A stretch of DNA of 64,000 nucleotides from Cladorhizidae sp. MBARI D1340-BT2. Lineage: Eukaryota; Porifera; Demospongiae; Poecilosclerida; Cladorhizidae. Below, in pieces: positions 51,933 through 64,000 of the stretch. The stretch covers positions 30,378,017-30,442,016 of the forward strand of contig JAQNBH010000011.1 of assembly GCA_028752905.1 (NCBI GenBank), given 5' to 3'. Below the pieces are notes generated by a model. That model saw only the letters and a program-made list of their open reading frames with translations. It did not search any database and was not told the origin of the DNA. Every line of letters starts with the position of its first letter. Within the stretch, counting starts at the first letter, position 1. Made by a program: the position numbers and the translations under genes.

Positions 51933-53439
51933 GATAACTTGCTCTATATATATATAATGAGAGAAGACACTAGTGGCACGCCATTATAACTTGCTCTCTA
52001 TATATATATAATGAGAGAGGACACTAGTGGCACACCATCATAACTTGCTCAATATATATATATAATGAGAGAGGACACTAGTGGCATACCATCATAACTT
52101 GCTCTATATATATATAATGAGAGAGGACACTAGTGGCACGCCATCATAACTTGCTCAATATATATATAATGAGAGAAGACACTAGTGGCACGCCATCATA
52201 ACTTGCTCTCTATATATATATATAATGAGAGAGGACACTAGTGGCAAGCCATCATAACTTGCTCAATATATATATAATGAGAGAAGACACTAGTGGCACG
52301 CCATCATAACTTGCTCTCTATATATATATATAATGAGAGAGGACACTAGTGGCACGCCATCATAACTTGCTCTCTATATATATATAATGAGAGAGGACAC
52401 TAGTGGCACACCATCATAACTTGCTCAATATATATATATATAATGAGAGAGGACACTAGTGGCACGCCATCATAACTTGCTCTCTATATATATATAATGA
52501 GAGAGGACACTAGTGGCACGCTATCATAACTTGCTCAATATATATATATATATATATATACTGAGAGAGGACACTATTGGCTCGCCATCATAACTTGCTC
52601 AATATATATATATAATGAGAGAGGACACTAGTGGCACGCCATCATAACTTGCTCAATATATATATATAATGAGAGAGGACACTAGTGGCACGCCATCATA
52701 ACTTGCTCAATATATATATATATATAATGAGAGAAGACACTAGTGGCACGCCATCATAACTTGCTCTCTCTCTCTATATATATATATATAATGAGAGAGG
52801 ACACTAGTGGCACGCCATCATAACTTGCTCAATATATATATATATATATATAATGAGAGAAGACTCTAGTGGCATGCCATCATAACTTGCTCTATATATA
52901 TATATAATGAGAGAGGACACTAGTGGCACGCCATCATAACTTGCTCAATATATATATATAATGAGAGAGGACACTAGTGGCACGCCATCATAACTTGCTC
53001 TCTATATATATATATATAATGAGAGAGGACACTAGTGGCACGCCATCATAACTTGCTCTCTATATATATATAATGAGAGAGGACACTAGTGGCACGCTAT
53101 CATAACTTACTCAATATATATATATATAATGAGAGAGGACACTAGTGGCACGCCATCATAACTTGCTCTATATATATATATATAATGAGAGAGGACACTA
53201 GTGGCACGCCATCATAACTTGCTCAATATATATATATAATGAGAGAAAACACTAGTGGCACGCCATCATAACTTGCTCTATATATATATATAATGAGAGA
53301 GGACACTAGTGGCACGCCATCATAACTTGCTCAATATATATATATATATAATGAGAGAAGACATTAGTGGCACGCCATCATAACTTGCTCAATATATATA
53401 TAATGAGAGAAAACACTAGTGGCACGCCATCATAACTTG

Positions 53440-53478
<39 letters not shown>

Positions 53479-53992
53479 GAGAGAGGACACTAGTGGCACG
53501 CCATCATAACTTGCTCAATATATATATATATATATATAATGAGAGAAGACTCTAGTGGCATGCCATCATAACTTGCTCTATATATATATATAATGAGAGA
53601 GGACACTAGTGGCACGCCATCATAACTTGCTCTCTATATATATATAATGAGAGAGGACACTAGTGGCACGCCATCATAACTTGCTCAATATATATATATA
53701 TATAATGAGAGAGGACACTAGTGGCTCGCCATCATAACTTGCTCAATATATATATATAATGAGAGAAGACTCTAGTGGCATGCCATCATAACTTGCTCTA
53801 TATATATATATAATGAGAGAGGACACTAGTGGCACGCCATCATAACTTGCTCAATATATATATATACTGAGAGAGGACACTAGTGGCACGCCATCATAAC
53901 TTGCTCTATATATATATATAATGAGAGAAGACACTAGTGGCACGCCATCATAACTTGCTCAATATATATATATACTGAGAGAGGACACTAGT
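51933..53992 (+). repeat. AT-rich minisatellite, copy 2 (about 37 units, mean 56 bp)
   Basis: Same unit as copy 1 (CATAACTTGCTC, TA tract, ATGAGAGAGGACACTAGTGG). Marker variants occur in the same order as in copy 1: CCATTATAAC first, then TATTGGCTCG (once here, twice in copy 1), CATAACTTACTC, GAGAAAACAC and GACTCTAGTGGCATG. The two arrays therefore share one ancestor and differ by whole-unit gains and losses and TA-tract length. The longest TA tract is about 17 TA units, near 53440-53476. The array breaks inside a unit after CACTAGT, joining satellite at TAACATG. Confidence 0.95.
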
Positions 53993-56900
53993 TAACATGT
54001 TTAGCTCAAGATAGAGAACACTGAGAGATACCTATCTTGCAAGTCCATTACAGTGGAGTGTCAGAATATATGGATGTTTGGTATCAAGAGAGAGCACTTA
54101 GAGAGTCCTATCTTAATAGCTATACATCAAGTCTATTCAGTGAAGTGTGGATAATCTACGAAGCTAACATGTTTAGCATCAAGTAAGAGTACAATTCATA
54201 ACTGCCCTAATTAACAAGACCAAAGTCCCAGATTTTGTCAACTGATAGAGAAGGCCCTTATCTGCACCATGTCAACAGATTATCAATAAATGTAGTGGTT
54301 TTTCACTGGCAGGCCACCGCTTTGGCACTGGAAAACGCCAGGAAAGATCGCAAACCTTACCACTTCAAATCACCATAACTTGCTAATACTTAGAGTACTC
54401 AAAATTTTGGCACGTACAAAAGACAGATAATTAGAAGGGCTATCCGGTGATATAAAAATTATCTTTTTTGGGTAAAGTATAGCAAAGTTATGAGCTTTAC
54501 GGCAAAATAACAAGATTTTGGGGGGGAAAATGAGAAACATATAGACCAAATTAGGGCAAATATCAAGATAGAGAACACATAATGAAACCTATCATTCGAA
54601 TCATATCAAGTCCATTACAGTGAAATGTGCAGAATATTATGGATGTTTGATATCAACAGAGAGCACAGGGAGAGACCTATCTTAATAGAGCATCAAGATA
54701 GAGAACACATAGAGAAACCTATCTTGTGATTCTATGTATGCAGAATATACGGATGTTTGGTATCAAGAGAGAGAACAGAGAGAGGCCTACCTTTAGAGCT
54801 ATATATCAAGTCTATTCAGTGAAGTGTGGAGAATCTATGAAGCTAACATGTTTAGCTCAAGATAGAGAACACTGAGAGATACCTATCTTGCAAGTCCATT
54901 ACAGTGAAGTGTGCAGAATATATGGATGTTTGGTATCAAGAGAGAGCACTTAGAGAGTCCTATCTTAATAGCTATACATCAAGTCTATTCAGTGAAGTGT
55001 GGATAATCTACGAAGCTAACATGTTTAGCATCAAGTAAGAGTACAATTCATAACTGCCCTAATTAACAAGACCAAAGTCCCAGATTTTGTCAACTGATAG
55101 AGAAGTCCCTTATCTGCACCATGTCAACAGATTATCAATAAATGTAGTGGTTTTTCACTGGCAGGCCACCGCTTTGGCAACTGGAAAACGCCAGGAAAGA
55201 TCGCAAACCTTACCACTTCAAATCACCATAACTTGCTAATATTTAGAGTACTCAAAATTTTGGCACGTACAAAAGACAGATAATTAGAAGGGCTATCCGG
55301 TGATAAAAAAATATCTTTTTTGGGTAAAGTGTAGAAAAGTTATGAGCTTTACGGCAAAATAACAAGATTTTTGGGGGAAAAATGAAAAACATATAGACCA
55401 AATTAGGGCAAATATCAAGATAGAGAACACATAATGAAACCTATCATTCGAATCATATCAAGTCCATTACAGTGAAGCATGCAGAATATTATGGATGTTT
55501 GATATCAACAGAGAGCACAGGGAGAGACCTATCTTAATAGCTATATATCAAGTTTATACAGTGAAGTGTGGAGAATCTATGAAGCTAACCTGTTTAGCAT
55601 CAAGATAGAGAACACATAGAGAAACCTATCTTGTGATTCTATGTATGCAGAATATACGGATGTTTGGTATCAAGAGAGAGAACAGAGAGAGGCCTACCTT
55701 TAGAGCTATATATCAAGTCTATTCAGTGAAGTGTGGAGAATCTATGAAGCTAACATGTTTAGCTCAAGATAGAGAACACTGAGAGATACCTATCTTGCAA
55801 GTCCATTACAGTGGAGTGTCAGAATATATGGATGTTTGGTATCAAGAGAGAGCACTTAGAGAGTCCTATCTTAATAGCTATACATCAAGTCTATTCAGTG
55901 AAGTGTGGATAATCTACGAAGCTAACATGTTTAGCATCAAGTAAGAGTACAATTCATAACTGCCCTAATTAATAGCTATACATCAAGTCTATTCAGTGAA
56001 GTGTGGATAATCTACGAAGCTAACATGTTTAGCATCAAGTAAGAGTACAATTCATAACTGCCCTAATTAACAAGACCAAAGTCCCAGATTTTGTCAACTG
56101 ATAGAGAAGGCCCTTATCTGCAACATGTCAACAGATTATCAATAAATGTAGTGGTTTTTCACTGGCAGGCCACCGCTTTGGCAACTGGAAAACGCCAGGA
56201 AAGATCGCAAACCTTACCACTTCAAATCACCATAACTTGCTAATACTTAAAGAGTACTCAAAATTTTGGCACGTACAAAAGACAGATAATTAGAAGGGCT
56301 ATCCGGTGATATAAAAATTATCTTTTTTGGGTAAAGTATATCAAAGTTATGAGCTTTACGGCAAAATAACAAGATTTTGGGGGGGGAAATGAGAAACATA
56401 TAGACCAAATTAGGGCAAATATCAAGATAGAGAACACATAATGAAACCTATCATTCGAATCATATCAAGTCCATTACAGTGAAATGTGCAGAATATTATG
56501 GATGTTTGATATCAACAGAGAGCACAGGGAGAGACCTATCTTAATAGAGCATCAAGATAGAGAACACATAGAGAAACCTATCTTGTGATTCTATGTATGC
56601 AGAATATACGGATGTTTGGTATCAAGAGAGAGAACAGAGAGAGGCCTACCTTTAGAGCTATATATCAAGTCTATTCAGTGAAGTGTGGAGAATCTATGAA
56701 GCTAACATGTTTAGCTCAAGATATAGAACACTGAGAGATACCTATCTTGCAAGTCCATTACAGTGAAGTGTGCAGAATATATGGATGTTTGGTATCAAGA
56801 GAGAGCACTTAGAGAGTCCTATCTTAATAGCTATACATCAAGTCTATTCAGTGAAGTGTGGATAATCTACGAAGCTAACATGTTTAGCATCAAGTAAGAG

Positions 56901-59900
56901 TACAATTCATAACTGCCCTAATTAACAAGACCAAAGTCCCAGATTTTGTCAACTGATAGAGAAGGCCCTTATCTGCAACATGTCAACAGATTATCAATAA
57001 ATGTAGTGGTTTTTCACTGGCAGGCCACCGCTTTGGCAACTGGAAAACGCCAGGAAAGATCGCAAACCTTACCACTTCAAATCACCATAACTTGCTAATA
57101 CTTAGAGTACTCAAAATTTTGGCACGTACAAAAGACAGATAATTAGAAGGGCTATCCGGTAATATAAAAATTATCTTTTTTGGGTAAAGTATAGCAAAGT
57201 TATGAGCTTTACGGCAAAATAACAAGATTTTGGGGGGGGAAATGAGAAACATATAGACCAAATTAGGGCAAATATCAAGATAGAGAACACATAATGAAAC
57301 CTATCATTCGAATCATATCAAGTCCATTACAGTGAAATGTGCAGAATATTATGGATGTTTGATATCAACAGAGAGCACAGGGAGAGACCTATCTTAATAG
57401 AGCATCAAGATAGAGAACACATAGAGAAACCTATCTTGTGATTCTATGTATGCAGAATATACGGATGTTTGGTATCAAGAGAGAGAACAGAGAGAGGCCT
57501 ACCTTTAGAGCTATATATCAAGTCTATTCAGTGAAGTGTGGAGAATCTATGAAGCTAACATGTTTAGCTCAAGATAGAGAACACTGAGAGATACCTATCT
57601 TGCAAGTCCATTACAGTGAAGTGTGCAGAATATATGGATGTTTGGTATCAAGAGAGAGCACTTAGAGAGTCCTATCTTAATAGCTATACATCAAGTCTAT
57701 TCAGTGAAGTGTGGATAATCTACGAAGCTAACATGTTTAGCATCAAGTAAGAGTACAATTCATAACTGCCCTAATTAACAAGACCAAAGTCCCAGATTTT
57801 GTCAACTGATAGAGAAGGCCCTTATCTGCAACATGTCAACAGATTATCAATAAATGTAGTGGTTTTTCACTGGCAGGCCACCGCTTTGGCAACTGGAAAA
57901 CGCCAGGAAAGATCGCAAACCTTACCACTTCAAATCACCATAACTTGCTAATACTTAGAGTACTCAAAATTTTGGAACGTACAAAAGACTGATAATTAGA
58001 AGGGCTATCCGGTAATATAAAAATTATCTTTTTTGAGTAAAGTTATGAGCTTTACGGCAAAATAACAAGATTTTGGGGGGGAAAATGAGAAACATATAGA
58101 CCAAATTAGGGCAAATATCAAGATAGAGAACACATAATGAAACCTATCATTCGAATCATATCAAGTCCATTACAGTGAAATGTGCAGAATATTATGGATG
58201 TTTGATATCAACAGAGAGCACAGGGAGAGACCTATCTTAATAGCTATATATCAAGTTTATACAGTGAAGTGTGGAGAATCTATGAAGCTAACCTGTTTAG
58301 CATCAAGATAGAGAACACATGGAGAAACCTATCTTGTGATTCGATGTATGCAGAATATACGGATGTTTGGTATCAAGAGAGAGAACAGAGAGAGGCCTAC
58401 CTTTAGAGCTATATATCAAGTCTATTCAGTGAAGTGTGGAGAATCTATGAAGCTAACATGTTTAGCTCAAGATAGAGAACACTGAGAGATACCTATCTTG
58501 CAAGTCCATTACAGTGAAGTGTGCAGAATATATGGATGTTTGGTATCAAGAGAGAGCACTTAGAGAGTCCTATCTTAATAGCTATACATCAAGTCTATTC
58601 AGTGAAGTGTGGATAATCTACGAAGCTAACATGTTTAGCATCAAGTAAGAGTACAATTCATAACTGCCCTAATTAACAAGACCAAAGTCCCAGATTTTGT
58701 CAACTGATAGAGAAGGCCCTTATCTGCAACATGTCAACAGATTATCAATAAATGTAGTGGTTTTTCACTGGCAGGCCACCGCTTTGGCAACTGGAAAACG
58801 CCAGGAAAGATCGCAAACCTTACCACTTCAAATCACCATAACTTGCTAATACTTAGAGTACTCAAAATTTTGGCACGTACAAAAGACAGATAATTAGAAG
58901 GGCTATCCGGTGATATAAAAATTATCTTTTTTGGGTAAAGTGTAGAAAAGTTATGAGCTTTACGGCAAAATAACAAGATTTTTGGGGGGAAAATGAGAAA
59001 CATATAGACCAAATTAGGGCAAATATCAAGATAGAGAACACATAATGAAACCTATCATTCGAATCATATCAAGTCCATTACAGTGAAGCGTGCAGAATAT
59101 TATGGATGTTTGATATCAACAGAGAGCACAGGGAGAGACCTATCTTAATAGAGCATCAAGATAGAGAACACATAGAGAAACCTATCTTGTGATTCTATGT
59201 ATGCAGAATATACGGATGTTTGGTATCAAGAGAGAGAACAGAGAGAGGCCTACCTTTAGAGCTATATATCAAGTCTATTCAGTGAAGTGTGGAGAATCTA
59301 CGAAGCTAACATGTTTAGCTCAAGATAGAGAACACTGAGAGATACCTATCTTGCAAGTCCATTACAGTGCAGTGTGCAGAATATATGGATGTTTGGTATC
59401 AAGAGAGAGCACTTAGAGAGTCCTATCTTAATAGCTATACATCAAGTCTATTCAGTGAAGTGTGGATAATCTACGAAGCTAACATGTTTAGCATCAAGTA
59501 AGAGTACAATTCATAACTGCCCTAATTAACAAGACCAAAGTCCCAGATTTTGTCAACTGATAGAGAAGGCCCTTATCTGCAACATGTCAACAGATTATCA
59601 ATAAATGTAGTGGTTTTTCACTGGCAGGCCACCGCTTTGGCAACTGGAAAACGCCAGGAAAGATCGCAAACCTTACCACTTCAAATCACCATAACTTGCT
59701 AATACTTAGAGTACTCAAAATTTTGGCACGTACAAAAGACAGATAATTAGAAGGGCTATCCGGTGATATAAAAATTATCTTTTTTGGGTAAAGTGTAGAA
59801 AAGTTATGAGCTTTACGGCAAAATAACAAGATTTTTGGGGGGGAAATGAGAAACATATAGACCAAATTAGGGCAAATATCAAGATAGAGAACACATAATG

Positions 59901-62900
59901 AAACCTATCATTCGAATCATATCAAGTCCATTACAGTGAAGCGTGCAGAATATTATGGATGTTTGATATCAACAGAGAGCACAGGGAGAGACCTATCTTA
60001 ATAGAGCATCAAGATAGAGAACACATAGAGAAACCTATCTTGTGATTCTATGTATGCAGAATATACGGATGTTTGGTATCAAGAGAGAGAACAGAGAGAG
60101 GCCTACCTTTAGAGCTATATATCAAGTCTATTCAGTGAAGTGTGGAGAATCTACGAAGCTAACATGTTTAGCTCAAGATAGAGAACACTGAGAGATACCT
60201 ATCTTGCAAGTCCATTACAGTGCAGTGTGCAGAATATATGGATGTTTGGTATCAAGAGAGAGCACTTAGAGAGTCCTATCTTAATAGCTATACATCAAGT
60301 CTATTCAGTGAAGTGTGGATAATCTACGAAGCTAACATGTTTAGCATCAAGTAAGAGTACAATTCATAACTGCCCTAATTAACAAGACCAAAGTCCCAGA
60401 TTTTGTCAACTGATAGAGAAGGCCCTTATCTGCAACATGTCAACAGATTATCAATAAATGTAGTGGTTTTTCACTGGCAGGCCACCGCTTTGGCAACTGG
60501 AAAACGCCAGGAAAGATCGCAAACCTTACCACTTCAAATCACCATAACTTGCTAATACTTAGAGTACTCAAAATTTTGGCACGTACAAAAGACAGATAAT
60601 TAGAAGGGCTATCCGGTGATATAAAATTATCTTTTTTGGGTAAAGTGTAGAAAAGTTATGAGCTTTACGGCAAAATAACAAGATTTTTGGGGGAAAAATG
60701 AGAAACATATAGACCAAATTAGGGCAAATATCAAGATAGAGAACACATAATGAAACCTATCATTCGAATCATATCAAGTCCATTACAGTGTAGTGTGCAG
60801 AATATTATGGATGTTTGATATCAACAGAGAGCACAGGTAAAGACCTATCTTAATAGCTATATATCAAGTTTATACAGTGAAGTGTGGAGAATCTATGAAG
60901 CTAACCTGTATAGCATCAAGATAGAGAACACATGGAGAAACCTATCTTGTGATTCTATGTATGCAGAATATACGGATGTTTGGTATCAAGAGAGAGAACA
61001 GAGAGAGGCCTACCTTTAGAGCTATATATCAAGTCTATTCAGTGAAGTGTGGAGAATCTATGAAGCTAACATGTTTAGCTCAAGATATAGAACACTGAGA
61101 GATACCTATCTTGCAAGTCCATTACAGTGAAGTGTGCAGAATATATGGATGTTTGGTATCAAGAGAGAGCACTTAGAGAGTCCTATCTTAATAGCTATAC
61201 ATCAAGTCTATTCAGTGAAGTGTGGATAATCTACGAAGCTAACATGTTTAGCATCAAGTAAGAGTACAATTCATAACTGCCCTAATTAACAAGACCAAAG
61301 TCCCAGATTTTGTCAACTGATAGAGAAGGCCCTTATCTGCAACATGTCAACAGATTATCAATAAATGTAGTGGTTTTTCACTGGCAGGCCACTGCTTTGG
61401 CAACTGGAAAACGCCAGGAAAGATCGCAAACCTTACCACTTCAAATCACCATAACTTGCTAATACTTAGAGTACTCAAAATTTTGGCAGGTACAAAAGAC
61501 AGATAATTAGAAGGGCTATCCGGTAATATAAAAATTATCTTTTTTGGGTAAAGTATAGCAAAGTTATGAGCTTTACGGCAAAATAACAAGATTTTGGGGG
61601 GGGAAATGAGAAACATATAGACCAAATTAGGGCAAATATCAAGATAGAGAACACATAATGAAACCTATCATTCGAATCATATCAAGTCCATTACAGTGAA
61701 ATGTGCAGAATATTATGGATGTTTGATATCAACAGAGAGCACAGGTAAAGACCTATCTTAATAGCTATATATCAAGTTTATACAGTGAAGTGTGGAGAAT
61801 CTATGAAGCTAACCTGTATAGCATCAAGATAGAGAACACATGGAGAAACCTATCTTGTGATTCTATGTATGCAGAATATACGGATGTTTGGTATCAAGAG
61901 AGAGAACAGAGAGAGGCCTACCTTTAGAGCTATATATCAAGTCTATTCAGTGAAGTGTGGAGAATCTATGAAGCTAACATGTTTAGCTCAAGATATAGAA
62001 CACTGAGAGATACCTATCTTGCAAGTCCATTACAGTGAACTGTGCAGAATATATGGATGTTTGGTATCAAGAGAGAGCACTTAGAGAGTCCTATCTTAAT
62101 AGCTATACATCAAGTCTATTCAGTGAAGTGTGGATAATCTACGAAGCTAACATGTTTAGCATCAAGTAAGAGTACAATTCATAACTGCCCTAATTAACAA
62201 GACCAAAGTCCCAGATTTTGTCAACTGATAGAGAAGGCCCTTATCTGCAACATGTCAACAGATTATCAATAAATGTAGTGGTTTTTCACTGGCAGGCCAC
62301 CGCTTTGGCAACTGGAAAACGCCAGGAAAGATCGCAAACCTTACCACTTCAAATCACCATAACTTGCTAATACTTAGAGTACTCAAAATTTTGGCACGTA
62401 CAAAAGACAGATAATTAGAAGGGCTATCCGGTGATATAAAAATTATCTTTTTTGGGTAAAGTGTAGAAAAGTTATGAGCTTTACGGCAAAATAACAAGAT
62501 TTTTGGGGGGAAAATGAGAAACATATAGACCAAATTAGGGCAAATATCAAGATAGAGAACACATAATGAAACCTATCATTCGAATCATATCAAGTCCATT
62601 ACAGTGAAGCGTGCAGAATATTATGGATGTTTGATATCAACAGAGAGCACAGGGAGAGACCTATCTTAATAGAGCATCAAGATAGAGAACACATAGAGAA
62701 ACCTATCTTGTGATTCTATGTATGCAGAATATACGGATGTTTGGTATCAAGAGAGAGAACAGAGAGAGGCCTACCTTTAGAGCTATATATCAAGTCTATT
62801 CAGTGAAGTGTGGAGAATCTACGAAGCTAACATGTTTAGCTCAAGATAGAGAACACTGAGAGATACCTATCTTGCAAGTCCATTACAGTGCAGTGTGCAG

Positions 62901-64000
62901 AATATATGGATGTTTGGTATCAAGAGAGAGCACTTAGAGAGTCCTATCTTAATAGCTATACATCAAGTCTATTCAGTGAAGTGTGGATAATCTACGAAGC
63001 TAACATGTTTAGCATCAAGTAAGAGTACAATTCATAACTGCCCTAATTAACAAGACCAAAGTCCCAGATTTTGTCAACTGATAGAGAAGGCCCTTATCTG
63101 CAACATGTCAACAGATTATCAATAAATGTAGTGGTTTTTCACTGGCAGGCCACCGCTTTGGCAACTGGAAAACGCCAGGAAAGATCGCAAACCTTACCAC
63201 TTCAAATCACCATAACTTGCTAATACTTAGAGTACTCAAAATTTTGGCACGTACAAAAGACAGATAATTAGAAGGGCTATCCGGTGATATAAAAATTATC
63301 TTTTTTGGGTAAAGTGTAGAAAAGTTATGAGCTTTACGGCAAAATAACAAGATTTTTTGGGGGAAAATGAGAAACATATAGACCAAATTAGGGCAAATAT
63401 CAAGATAGAGAACACATAATGAAACCTATCATTCGAATCATATCAAGTCCATTACAGTGTAGTGTGCAGAATATTATGGATGTTTGATATCAACAGAGAG
63501 CACAGGTAAAGACCTATCTTAATAGCTATATATCAAGTTTATACAGTGAAGTGTGGAGAATCTATGAAGCTAACCTGTATAGCATCAAGATAGAGAACAC
63601 ATGGAGAAACCTATCTTGTGATTCTATGTATGCAGAATATACGGATGTTTGGTATCAAGAGAGAGAACAGAGAGAGGCCTACCTTTAGAGCTATATATCA
63701 AGTCTATTCAGTGAAGTGTGGAGAATCTATGAAGCTAACATGTTTAGCTCAAGATATAGAACACTGAGAGATACCTATCTTGCAAGTCCATTACAGTGAA
63801 GTGTGCAGAATATATGGATGTTTGGTATCAAGAGAGAGCACTTAGAGAGTCCTATCTTAATAGCTATACATCAAGTCTATTCAGTGAAGTGTGGATAATC
63901 TACGAAGCTAACATGTTTAGCATCAAGTAAGAGTACAATTCATAACTGCCCTAATTAACAAGACCAAAGTCCCAGATTTTGTCAACTGATAGAGAAGGCC
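53993..64000 (+). repeat. Satellite array E, forward orientation, diverged subfamily
   Basis: Landmarks lie at 54578, 55430, 56437, 57290, 58133, 59041, 59894, 60746, 61654, 62562 and 63415; the array runs off the window. No monomer here has the AATT insertion found throughout A and C. Private variants are more frequent: GAAGCGTGCAG after 59041, 59894 and 62562; CAGGTAAAGACC after 60746, 61654 and 63415; CAGTGTAGTGTG at 60786 and 63455. The last two sets define a higher-order repeat of about 2669 bp. A 10-bp deletion (TTTTGAGTAAAGTTATG near 58031) explains the 843-bp interval. Confidence 0.95.
55871..56066 (+). repeat. 98-bp tandem duplication inside one satellite monomer
   Basis: TTAATAGCTATACATCAAG begins at 55871 and again at 55969. 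The copied block runs through TAAGAGTACAATTCATAACTG to CCTAATTAA. It gives the only 1007-bp interval in the window. The two ends share TTAATA/AATTAA-like microhomology, consistent with slippage. Confidence 0.9.

Overview
This is a repeat-dominated stretch of a eukaryotic genome, probably heterochromatic and probably animal. There are no prokaryotic gene arrangements, rRNA or tRNA genes, or CRISPR arrays, and I see no intact protein-coding gene. About 57 of the 64 kb is one satellite DNA family. It is AT-rich, with two monomer lengths of about 908-912 bp (long) and 853-857 bp (short). The animal suggestion rests on a piggyBac-type transposase relic and a promoter-like segment with YY1-, E-box- and ETS-like words. 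The species cannot be fixed from the sequence.

Layout. (A) 1-37893: satellite array in forward orientation, 43 complete monomer intervals plus ends, with higher-order repeats. (B) 37894-41941: a 4.05-kb non-satellite block that looks like a composite or decayed piggyBac-type (TTAA-targeting) element. It has a left end TTAA-CCCT, a 551-bp promoter-like segment ('P'), a CTAG-rich patch, a 44-unit AT-rich minisatellite, a minus-strand relic of a piggyBac-like transposase N-terminus with a 21-bp coding minisatellite, and a right end with two CTATAG-centred palindromes and AGGG-TT. (C) 41944-51334: the same satellite in reverse orientation, 10 complete intervals. It starts at exactly the same monomer position where array A stopped, so A and C form a giant inverted repeat around the element. 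(D) 51335-53992: a second direct copy of the left half of the block (52 bp of forward satellite, P, and a 37-unit minisatellite), differing in P only by one 5-bp unit as far as I can see by eye. (E) 53993-64000: forward satellite again, but a more diverged subfamily.

How it fits together. The central element sits at a TTAA that is native to the satellite monomer, and it is flanked on both sides by the same side of that TTAA. An ordinary insertion would give direct flanks, so a palindromic fusion centred on TTAA, or an aberrant transposition, must have occurred. Array C shares linked private variants with the 36.4-37.1 kb end of array A. It also carries its own 2617-bp and 1766-bp higher-order repeats, so amplification continued after the inversion. 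The short ORFs of about 70 codons that recur in each monomer are by-products of repeat conservation, not genes.
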